19,927 nt of DNA from Flavobacteriales bacterium UBA7382 (GTDB lineage: Bacteria > Bacteroidota > Bacteroidia > Flavobacteriales_D > Sanyastnellaceae). Under the pieces are notes generated by a model that was not told the DNA's origin, made no database searches, and saw only the letters and a list, made by a program, of their open reading frames with translations. The stretch lies in the NCBI GenBank assembly GCA_002469765.1, contig DKNS01000018.1, forward strand, positions 1 to 19,927, given 5' to 3'. Shown here in pieces: positions 14,223-19,927 of this stretch; positions within the stretch are counted from its first letter, which is position 1; each line of letters begins with the position of its first letter. The position numbers and the translations under genes were made by a program.

Positions 14223-16787
14223 TCACACCGCGTTGCGGCTCGCGTTCACGATGCCGTACATCGTCCGGATGATCAGCTTGCGGAGCATGTCCGGGCTCCA
14301 CTGGGACGCCCCCCCTCTCACCTGGCGGTCCATCTCAGTCAAGGCAAATTGCTGGATGACCAACAAAGGCTGGATGATGCTGTCCCGGAGTCGGATGCTC
14401 TCCTTGATGGCAGGAACCGTTTCCATCAGTTCAGCTTGTCCAGTGATTGCCAAAACAAGCACGCGGGTGCGCTCGAATTCTTCATGTACGGCGTTCCACA
14501 ACCTTCCAAATTTCGGATGATCTGAGAGGTGGGCAGTGAGGCGAAAATCACACTTGGTCATGGACTGCATTGAGTTCTCGACAAGTGTCCTGAAAAAGGC
14601 ATTCCGTCGATAAAGGCCCGCTGCTTCTTCCAAGCGCCCGTCGCGATCGAGTGCCTCCAGGGCCGTCCCCAACCCAAAATACCCTGGCACATTCTGCTTC
14701 AACTGGGACCAAGATCCCACAAACGGGATGGCCCGCAAATCTCCAAAGTTGATGGCGCCGTCCTTGGCCCGCGAGGTAGGACGGCTCCCGATGTTGGTGG
14801 CGCCATAGTACTTCAAAGTGCCGAATGTGGCCAAATATTCCGTGAATTCTGGGCGGTTTCTCAGTGCCAAGTAATGGGCGTGAGACGAATCGCCAAGCTC
14901 GTCAAGGAGGGCCGCGTCTGCCTCCGAAATCTGGGTCTCTTCCTCATCAAACAACCTGTTCTTCACACCTGCAGTGAACAACAACTCCAAGTTGAATCCT
15001 GCGGATTTGGGGATGCCAAAGTTGGACGAAATGGTTTGCCCTTGAATGGTCGTTTGAATCTCGCGGTTTTCGATGTCGCGGCCCAGTGACGCGTAGAAGC
15101 GGTGGGTGTTCCCTCCGCCTCGGGCGGGTGGGCCACCGCGACCGTCAAAGAACATCACGGTTCGTCCGTGCTCGCGGCTGATGTCGGTCAGACTCTGCTT
15201 GGCGCGATAAATCGCCCAATTGGCCCGGAGGTAACCACCATCCTTGGTGCCATCTGAAAAGCCCAGCATGACCGTTTGGTCGCCGGCACGTGCATCCAGG
15301 TGGGCTGCATACACAGGGTGCGTGTAGAGCTTGGCCATCTCCGCCTTGGCTCCGTCGAGGTCCTGAATGGACTCGAAAAGCGGCACGAGGTCCATCGTCA
15401 TCGCCCCTTCCCAGCCGCTCGCTTGGACCATGGCGTGGAGGATGGCGATGTCCAGCGCCCCGGCGCAGTTGCTGAGGATGAACCGGTGACACCCTGCCTC
15501 CCCATTGTGCATCTGAATCTCTTGCATGGCCCGGAGGCTGTCCAGCACATCTTGGTGACGGTCTTCTTCAAGCGTGCCGTCGTAAGGTTGGTCGTAGGCG
15601 AACAAGAAATCCAAGGCCTCCACCTCTGACATCGACTCGAATGCTTCCGCGGCCCCGGCCCCAGATTGAGATTCGAGCAAGGCCAAAAAAGCCTTTTTCA
15701 CCACACGGGCGTCTTGGCGGATGTCAAGCGACGCGAAGTGCATCCCAAACATGCGCACCTTGAACATGAGCTGGCGGATTTGGTCCAAGTACAATCCGTT
15801 GAATTCCTCCTCCACACGCCGCTCCAACCTTCCCAAGCCGTCCAACAACACCTCTTGCTTCAGCGACAAGTCGCTTGAGTTGAAGATGGCCTCCTCTATC
15901 ATGCTCTGCAACAAGTCTAATTCGCCCTCCAGCCCCTTGAAGGTCACGAGGCGTTGCATTTCTCGCAATTCCTTGCGGTAGCAGCGAAGCAGCGTCAGCT
16001 TCAACTTGCGAGCCACGCGCAACGTGGTGTCCGCGCCGACGTACGGGTTGCCGTCTCGGTCGCCCCCTGGCCAAAACCCAATGCGCAACATGCCCATGTT
16101 CAAGCCTTCGCCGTTGGGACGCCCCAACGCGTTGGAAACACGTGCCCCCAAAGCGGAGCAGGCTTCAAAGAACACGTTCTCTAGGTACCAAATCTGCCGA
16201 ATCGCCTCCTCGTAGGGTGTGGGGGGCTCGCTTTGAAAGAACGGCGTCAGTCCGAGCTGATGAAGCCGCTTGCGGATTTTGACCAAGTCGTTGTCCTCCA
16301 TGGCCAAGGCCAAGTCAGTGATGATGGCCAACACATTCCCGGGGTAAAACTGGGTCGGGTGAGAAGTGAGCACCACGCGAACGGCATACTCCGCCAACAT
16401 GGCCCGCATCTCCTTTTCCAACCCGTGGCGGCGCACACGCTGCATCAAACTCTGCAACGACTCCGCCCCTCCCATGTCGTTAAGCTGGGCGTATCGAGCG
16501 TCTTCCAGCGCATCCACAAGCACCACTTGACGCTCGATGTATTGGATGATGCGGAACAGCAACGCCGCAGACTCCTCGGTCGAAGGGCTTCCTTGACTGG
16601 CCAAAAATCCCTCCAGGATGTCGTGGGGGGCCTCGCCCCTTGCCAACCCAATTTCGCAGGCCTCTTGCAGCAACGGCACACGAAGGCCCGTTTGACGGAT
16701 GCCATCCAACGGCAAAGTCAAGAAGATGCCGTTGAACACCTGATATGGGTGGCTCACCACCGATCGATAATCCCTCTTCTCACGCAT
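14223..16787 (-). CDS. ppc: Phosphoenolpyruvate carboxylase, divergent Bacteroidota type
   Basis: The enzyme carboxylates PEP with bicarbonate to oxaloacetate, refilling the TCA cycle. The 854 residues cover the full family core. VVLTSHPTQFYPG contains catalytic His143, and WPGGDRDGNPYV is at 239-250. MLGFSDGTKDGGYLRANW (507-524) includes Lys515. FFDGRGGPPARGGGNTH (546-562) includes Arg550 and Arg556, and NIGSRPTSR is at 665-673. Two family invariants differ. The FHGRGG histidine (His579 in E. coli) is Asp548, and the usual C-terminal NTG is replaced, the protein ending in SRNAV. I recall the FDGRGGPPARGGG form in other Bacteroidota, so it is probably lineage-wide and not damage. Allosteric residues were not assessed. 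The gene diverges from trmD over 33 bp and ends against the shared terminator. Confidence 0.93.
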   Translation of the reverse strand: MREKRDYRSVVSHPYQVFNGIFLTLPLDGIRQTGLRVPLLQEACEIGLARGEAPHDILEGFLASQGSPSTEESAALLFRIIQYIERQVVLVDALEDARYAQLNDMGGAESLQSLMQRVRRHGLEKEMRAMLAEYAVRVVLTSHPTQFYPGNVLAIITDLALAMEDNDLVKIRKRLHQLGLTPFFQSEPPTPYEEAIRQIWYLENVFFEACSALGARVSNALGRPNGEGLNMGMLRIGFWPGGDRDGNPYVGADTTLRVARKLKLTLLRCYRKELREMQRLVTFKGLEGELDLLQSMIEEAIFNSSDLSLKQEVLLDGLGRLERRVEEEFNGLYLDQIRQLMFKVRMFGMHFASLDIRQDARVVKKAFLALLESQSGAGAAEAFESMSEVEALDFLFAYDQPYDGTLEEDRHQDVLDSLRAMQEIQMHNGEAGCHRFILSNCAGALDIAILHAMVQASGWEGAMTMDLVPLFESIQDLDGAKAEMAKLYTHPVYAAHLDARAGDQTVMLGFSDGTKDGGYLRANWAIYRAKQSLTDISREHGRTVMFFDGRGGPPARGGGNTHRFYASLGRDIENREIQTTIQGQTISSNFGIPKSAGFNLELLFTAGVKNRLFDEEETQISEADAALLDELGDSSHAHYLALRNRPEFTEYLATFGTLKYYGATNIGSRPTSRAKDGAINFGDLRAIPFVGSWSQLKQNVPGYFGLGTALEALDRDGRLEEAAGLYRRNAFFRTLVENSMQSMTKCDFRLTAHLSDHPKFGRLWNAVHEEFERTRVLVLAITGQAELMETVPAIKESIRLRDSIIQPLLVIQQFALTEMDRQVRGGASQWSPDMLRKLIIRTMYGIVNASRNAV

Positions 16788-16794
16788 GATTGGG

Positions 16795-16802
16795 CAAAAT
16801 TA
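16795..16802 (-). promoter_or_regulatory. -7 promoter element of ppc
   Basis: On the minus strand this reads TAATTTTG, an exact TAnnTTTG match, seven bases before the ppc ATG. Expected initiation 5-7 bases downstream would put the transcript start at the start codon or just before it. It lies back to back with the trmD element, five bases apart. Confidence 0.65.
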
Positions 16803-16807
16803 CCCCG

Positions 16808-16815
16808 TACTTTTG
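16808..16815 (+). promoter_or_regulatory. -7 promoter element of trmD
   Basis: TACTTTTG is an exact TAnnTTTG match five bases before the trmD ATG. A TTG at 16790-16792 is the nearest -33 candidate, but the 15-base spacing is shorter than usual. The message would be leaderless or nearly so. Confidence 0.65.
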
Positions 16816-16820
16816 AAACC

Positions 16821-17507
16821 ATGCGCATCGACATCTTGACTGTGTTGCCCGGGCTCCTGAAGGGGCCGTTTGACGAAAGCATTGTGAAGCGAGGCATCGA
16901 CAAGGGCCTCGTGGAAGTGCACGTGCACAACCTCCGGGATTGGAGCAACAACAAGCACAACAAAGTGGACGACGCACCCTTCGGCACAGCCGCCGGGATG
17001 GTGCTGGCCATGCAACCCTTGCACGACGCCATCACCGACCTGCAATCGCAACGCGACTACGATGAAGTGATTTTCTTGACTCCAGATGGCGAGACTTTGG
17101 CGCAGCCGCGGGTCAACCAGCTCTCCCTGTCAGGGAACCTGATGCTCATTTGCGGGCACTACAAAGGCATCGACCAACGTCTGCGCGACCACGTCATCAC
17201 CCTTGAATTGAGCATAGGAGATTACGTGCTGAGCGGCGGCGAATTGGCCGCTGCAGTGCTGACCGATGCCCTGGTCAGACTGCTTCCAGGGGTGATTGGA
17301 GACGAGACAAGCGCCTTGAGCGACAGTTTCCAAGACGGCCTTTTGGCCCCGCCAGTGTACACCAGGCCTGCAGTGTACAACGGTTGGAAGGTGCCAGATG
17401 TGTTGCTCAGCGGAAACCATGCCGCCATTGACGCATGGCAAGAAGAACAAGCCCTGGCAAGAACCAAGGCTCGCCGACCGGATCTTTTGGAAGGCAGAGA
17501 CTTGTAA
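16821..17507 (+). CDS. trmD: tRNA (guanine-N1)-methyltransferase TrmD
   Basis: TrmD methylates G37 next to the anticodon of tRNAs reading CUN, CCN and CGG codons, preventing +1 frameshifts, with SAM held in a trefoil knot. The 228 residues include the start MRIDILTVLP, the knot segments LICGHYKGIDQR (109-120) and LELSIGDYVLSGGE (128-141), and SDSFQDGLLAPPVYTRPA (167-184), where Asp168 is the expected catalytic base. The normally GGGxGM loop reads FGTAAGM (54-60), losing two glycines. The frame stays open for 196 codons upstream, but those lie antisense inside ppc. The ATG at 16821 gives the usual family N-terminus and follows a perfect -7 element. rplS comes next, as in the widespread trmD-rplS pairing, but after 161 bp and with its own promoter. 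Confidence 0.95.
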   Translation: MRIDILTVLPGLLKGPFDESIVKRGIDKGLVEVHVHNLRDWSNNKHNKVDDAPFGTAAGMVLAMQPLHDAITDLQSQRDYDEVIFLTPDGETLAQPRVNQLSLSGNLMLICGHYKGIDQRLRDHVITLELSIGDYVLSGGELAAAVLTDALVRLLPGVIGDETSALSDSFQDGLLAPPVYTRPAVYNGWKVPDVLLSGNHAAIDAWQEEQALARTKARRPDLLEGRDL

Positions 17508-17600
17508 CTGTCCGGATCTAGGCCGCAATCGTGCAAAGCGACAGGTGGAAAACCAGCCATTATTCTTGGAGGAAAGAATGGCTGTCTCCACGAATTTCCG

Positions 17601-17608
17601 TAATATTG
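17601..17608 (+). promoter_or_regulatory. -7 promoter element of rplS
   Basis: TAATATTG, followed by CACCCC, matches TAnnTTTG with one mismatch. The GCACCCC context right after it is, as I recall, common at Bacteroidota promoters of translation genes. It leaves a leader of about 55-60 bases before the rplS ATG at 17669. No clear -33 element was seen. The other bases of the 161-bp trmD-rplS gap show nothing else convincing. Confidence 0.55.
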
Positions 17609-17668
17609 CACCCCGAAATGGACAAACCTCACTGGAGGAGCCCTCTTTCACAAAGCAACCAGCATACC

Positions 17669-18022
17669 ATGGACCGCATCAAAGACATCACCGCCAAGTT
17701 GGTCGAAACCAAGGATTGGCCTGAGTTCGGCGCCGGCGACACCGTCACCGTGACGTTGAAGATTAAGGAAGGCAACAAGGAGCGCCTGCAGGCATTCCAA
17801 GGGGTGGTCATTCAGCGACGCGGATCTGGAGCGACTGAAACTTTCACCGTTCGTAAAATGGCAAGCGGTGTAGGCGTCGAGCGCATCTTCCCCATCTCTT
17901 CACCTTCTGTGGACAGCATCGAGGTGAACAAGAGAGGCAGGGTTCGCCGCGCGCGCATCTACTATTTGCGTGAGCGCACTGGCAAGTCGGCACGCATCAA
18001 GGAGCGCCGGATGGCGCGCTGA
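17669..18022 (+). CDS. rplS: 50S ribosomal protein L19
   Basis: L19 lies at the 30S-50S interface of the ribosome. The 117-residue protein is the normal family length and shows the KOW-like core: FGAGDTVTVTLKIKEGNKER (26-45), the signature FQGVVIQRRGSGATETFTVR (48-67), GVGVERIFPISSPSVDSIEV (72-91), and the basic tail ending RERTGKSARIKERRMAR. The frame is open for 46 codons upstream, but the ATG at 17669 (MDRIKDITAKL) matches the start of the family and lies downstream of the promoter. No Shine-Dalgarno sequence is at the proper distance. The gene is followed by a strong terminator 19 bp after the stop. Confidence 0.97.
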   Translation: MDRIKDITAKLVETKDWPEFGAGDTVTVTLKIKEGNKERLQAFQGVVIQRRGSGATETFTVRKMASGVGVERIFPISSPSVDSIEVNKRGRVRRARIYYLRERTGKSARIKERRMAR

Positions 18023-18041
18023 AGAAAGCGTTCACCTCATC

Positions 18042-18073
18042 AAAAAAGCCAACCCATGCGGGTTGGCTTTTTT
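18042..18073. terminator. Bidirectional intrinsic terminator between rplS and ftcD
   Basis: A perfect 8-bp stem, GCCAACCC (18048-18055) with GGGTTGGC (18060-18067), has an ATGC loop. It is flanked by six A (18042-18047) and six T (18068-18073), which extend the pairing to 14 bp. It lies between the stops of the convergent genes rplS and ftcD and can serve both strands. Confidence 0.92.
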
Positions 18074-18099
18074 GCATTCAGACATTTTGTTGCTCAGAG

Positions 18100-19791
18100 T
18101 CAATGGGCCATCACTGCGTCAACCGTCTTAAGGATGTCCTCTTCTTGGGCCTGTGCACTCGCAACGAGCTGGCGGCTGGTTGCCATGATCTCAGCCACTT
18201 TGGTCTGATCTTCCAAGTCTCCACAGTTGATGCGCGCATTGAGCACCGCCCCCATGACTGCAGTGCGCAGGCACATGGCACCTACCCCAGCATCCGTGAC
18301 GCTGTTGGGATTGCCCTCTTGGGCCATGGCGGCGGCCAGTGGCAAGGCATCGTGGGCCAATTGAGCCACTTTCAGCGGAATGTCGATGGCGTTCAACGTT
18401 GCATTCTGGATGGCTTGATGCCGCTTCGCAAGCTGAGGTTCTGTGGCCTTGGGCATGCCGTACGCCACCATGATGGCGTCGAAGGCCTCGGTGTCCGCGT
18501 CCACCAAGGCAAGCATATCATTCTGGAATTTCAACCCTTGCTCAGCATATTCGCTGAACACTTCCCAACGGTCATCCCAGCCCCGCTTGTGGGCACTAAG
18601 ATTGGCCACCATCGTCGTCAAAGCCGCACCCAACGCACCCGCGTAGGCTGAAATGGAACCTCCTCCTGGTGCAGGTGCCTCTGAGGACGTGGTGTTGGCG
18701 AACTGGGTCAATGTCATGCCGACGAGCCGAGCGTTGTCTTGGTCTGCAATGATGTACTCGATGACACGTTTTTGAGCGTCAAAGGGTGCCAAATCGTCCA
18801 GCCCCAGGGACTTCACAGCGATTTTGACCTTCTCAGCCTCGCTGATCCCAAGTGAGCGCTGCTGCTTGCTCAAGTAGTGATCGGCCGCGTCCAACAACAC
18901 CCTTAAAGGCAACAGACCGACAAGTTCAGATCCCGTGACTCGGATGCCACGAGCTTGGGCTCTGGCGCACGCCTCGTCGAAGGCCACATGGACTGGGGTG
19001 ACGTGGATGTCAGTGAGGTTCAGTGAGAGCTGGGCAATGCCATACTCTTCGATGTACCATCCGATGCCCTTCACAGACTTCAACGACCCCGGAATGCGCA
19101 ACGGGTTGCCCGCGTCATCCAAAACCGCGGGCCCTGTGATTCCATCGCGCTTTTTGATCCGCCCCGCCTCCCGAATGTCGAAGGCGATGGCGTTGGCCCT
19201 CCGGCTGGAGGTCGTGTTCAAGTTGATGTTGTAAGCGATGAGGAAATCCCGTGCGCCGACCGCTGTGGCCCCAGTTTGCTTAGTGTGATCGTTGAATTCA
19301 GCGGGGCCAAAATCAGGCGCCCCGTCTTCCGTCGTCAGCTTGGCCAACCCCTCGTACTGCCCCTGACGACACACCGCGAGGTTCTTGCGCTCTGGGCGTT
19401 TGGCCGCAGACTCGTAGAAGTACCCGGGAATGCAGAGTTCCTTGCCCACCCGAGTTCCAACATCGCGAGCAACCTCGATGCACTCGTCCATGGTCACGCC
19501 CGCCACAGGCACAAATGGACACACGTCGGTGGCACCCATACGTGGATGCTCGCCAGAGTGTTTGGACATGTCAATCAACTCCGAGGCTTTCTTGATCACG
19601 CGAAACGCCGCTTCCCCTACCGTTTCGGGCGGGCCCACAAACGTGATGACCGTGCGGTTGGTGCTCTTGCCGGGGTCGACGTCCAACAACTTGCAACCTT
19701 CCACCGTTTCTACCACTGAGGCCACGGCATGGATCACCTCAGGGCGACGTCCCTCGCTGATGTTGGGGACACATTCAATCAATCTTTGCAT
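18100..19791 (-). CDS. ftcD: Bifunctional glutamate formimidoyltransferase / formimidoyltetrahydrofolate cyclodeaminase
   Basis: The protein moves the formimidoyl group of N-formimidoyl-L-glutamate to tetrahydrofolate, then releases ammonia to give 5,10-methenyl-THF, the last steps of one histidine degradation route. The transferase half (about 1-330) begins MQRLIECVPNISEGRRPEVI and contains SKHSGEHPRMGATDVCPFVP, with His82 at the same number as the catalytic His of the mammalian enzyme. The cyclodeaminase half (about 345-563) has EAPAPGGGSISAYAGALGAA (371-390) and NPNSVTDAGVGAM (494-506), typical of the all-helical FTCD_C domain. The start at ATG 19791 was chosen because the conserved N-terminus begins there. 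The 20 extra codons up to 19851 run into the end of the upstream gene. The fusion matches the animal and Bacteroidota arrangement. It lies 40 bp behind a probable hutI on the same strand, so one operon is likely. Confidence 0.95.
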   Translation of the reverse strand: MQRLIECVPNISEGRRPEVIHAVASVVETVEGCKLLDVDPGKSTNRTVITFVGPPETVGEAAFRVIKKASELIDMSKHSGEHPRMGATDVCPFVPVAGVTMDECIEVARDVGTRVGKELCIPGYFYESAAKRPERKNLAVCRQGQYEGLAKLTTEDGAPDFGPAEFNDHTKQTGATAVGARDFLIAYNINLNTTSSRRANAIAFDIREAGRIKKRDGITGPAVLDDAGNPLRIPGSLKSVKGIGWYIEEYGIAQLSLNLTDIHVTPVHVAFDEACARAQARGIRVTGSELVGLLPLRVLLDAADHYLSKQQRSLGISEAEKVKIAVKSLGLDDLAPFDAQKRVIEYIIADQDNARLVGMTLTQFANTTSSEAPAPGGGSISAYAGALGAALTTMVANLSAHKRGWDDRWEVFSEYAEQGLKFQNDMLALVDADTEAFDAIMVAYGMPKATEPQLAKRHQAIQNATLNAIDIPLKVAQLAHDALPLAAAMAQEGNPNSVTDAGVGAMCLRTAVMGAVLNARINCGDLEDQTKVAEIMATSRQLVASAQAQEEDILKTVDAVMAH

Positions 19792-19831
19792 GAAGCCAAA
19801 GTAGCGTGGACCCTGGCCGAGTGATTGGACG

Positions 19832-19927
19832 TTAAGCCTCCCAGATTTCACCGTTCACGAACACCTTATCCACATAAGGGTCCGTGAACCGGTAGGCCAA
19901 TTCCTGCAGCCCTGCCAACGGCTTGGT
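19832..19927 (-). CDS. hutI: C-terminus of an amidohydrolase, probably imidazolonepropionase (partial)
   Basis: On the minus strand, 31 codons enter from the window edge and end at a TAA (19832-19834). The peptide finishes with LQELAYRFTDPYVDKVFVNG and a few more residues. A terminal strand of the form VDKVFVNG is typical of the small beta-sandwich that closes metal-dependent amidohydrolases, where the chain returns to the N-terminal strands. The position, 40 bp ahead of ftcD on the same strand, makes imidazolonepropionase the best candidate, because its product N-formimidoyl-L-glutamate is (in its L-form) made one step before FtcD acts, directly in hosts with HutI. The catalytic region is outside the window, so the assignment rests mainly on context. 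Confidence 0.5.
   Translation of the reverse strand, partial: TKPLAGLQELAYRFTDPYVDKVFVNGEIWEA

Noticed and set aside
16233..16820. Upstream extension of the trmD frame by 196 codons
   Set aside because: It lies wholly antisense to ppc and has no conserved content. TrmD begins at MRIDILTVLP and a promoter element precedes it directly.
17634..17646. Small hairpin (GAGG-AGC-CCTC) in the rplS leader as a regulatory site
   Set aside because: A four-base stem is expected by chance and nothing else supports it.
17531..17668. 46-codon N-terminal extension of L19
   Set aside because: It would start upstream of the promoter at 17601, and L19 family members start at the MDRIKDI-like sequence.
19802..19812. 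TACTTTGG on the minus strand before ftcD as a -7 element
   Set aside because: It does not fit TAnnTTTG when aligned, and an operon with the upstream gene explains expression.
19792..19851. 20-codon extension of the formimidoyltransferase start
   Set aside because: It would begin inside the end of the upstream amidohydrolase gene. The conserved N-terminus starts at 19791.
1..19927. Mobile elements, CRISPR arrays, tRNAs or integrated phage
   Set aside because: No transposase, integrase, direct-repeat array, cloverleaf or flanking inverted repeat was seen on either strand. Gene content is core metabolism and envelope biogenesis.

Overview
The window looks like a chromosomal housekeeping segment of a fairly GC-rich member of the Bacteroidota, probably from the Flavobacteriia side of the phylum. 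Three things suggest this. The best promoter-like sites have the Bacteroidota -7 form TAnnTTTG. Shine-Dalgarno sequences are mostly absent. The gene families are typical of the phylum: an S46 dipeptidyl-peptidase, a short divergent PEP carboxylase, a zinc-cysteine-less sirtuin, a long CcmF, a DUF2520 protein and a fused formimidoyltransferase-cyclodeaminase. I see no insertion sequence, phage gene, CRISPR array, tRNA or rRNA.

Layout. Bases 1-96 (-) hold the N-terminus of a membrane protein cut by the window edge. Bases 136-240 (+) encode the small SRP RNA (ffs), with a perfect -7 element and a T-tract terminator. accC (298-1800, +) converges on and overlaps a sirtuin gene (1765-2487, -). A short divergent promoter region then starts a long + strand gene train (2540-14129): a DEDDh exonuclease, ccmB, a fused ccmC-ccmD, ccmE, ccmF, a DUF2520 Rossmann protein, a KdsC-like phosphatase, yidC, a DUF6438 lipoprotein and a DPP7-type S46 peptidase. 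It ends at a strong hairpin (14147-14179). ppc (14223-16787, -) and trmD (16821-17507, +) diverge from two back-to-back -7 elements packed into 33 bp. rplS (17669-18022, +) has its own promoter and shares a bidirectional terminator (18042-18073) with ftcD (18100-19791, -). ftcD follows the end of a probable hutI.

Function. The centre is a cytochrome c maturation (System I, Ccm) locus: heme export and handling (CcmB, CcmC/D), heme chaperone (CcmE) and ligation (CcmF). It is followed by envelope genes: KDO-8-P phosphatase for LPS, the YidC insertase, a lipoprotein and an exported dipeptidase. ffs and yidC both serve membrane protein insertion. ppc and accC are carbon-fixing steps of central and acyl-CoA metabolism. 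hutI and ftcD are consecutive steps of histidine degradation.

The most interesting part is the Ccm locus. Its CcmC carries a roughly 120-residue extracytoplasmic insertion after the first membrane helix and a C-terminal CcmD-like helix fused in frame. Its CcmE uses CxxxY instead of HxxxY for heme attachment. ccmA, ccmG and ccmH are not in the window. Other oddities are a PEP carboxylase with Asp at the usual catalytic His position and a changed C-terminus, a TrmD with an altered glycine loop, and very short or absent 5' leaders at several genes.
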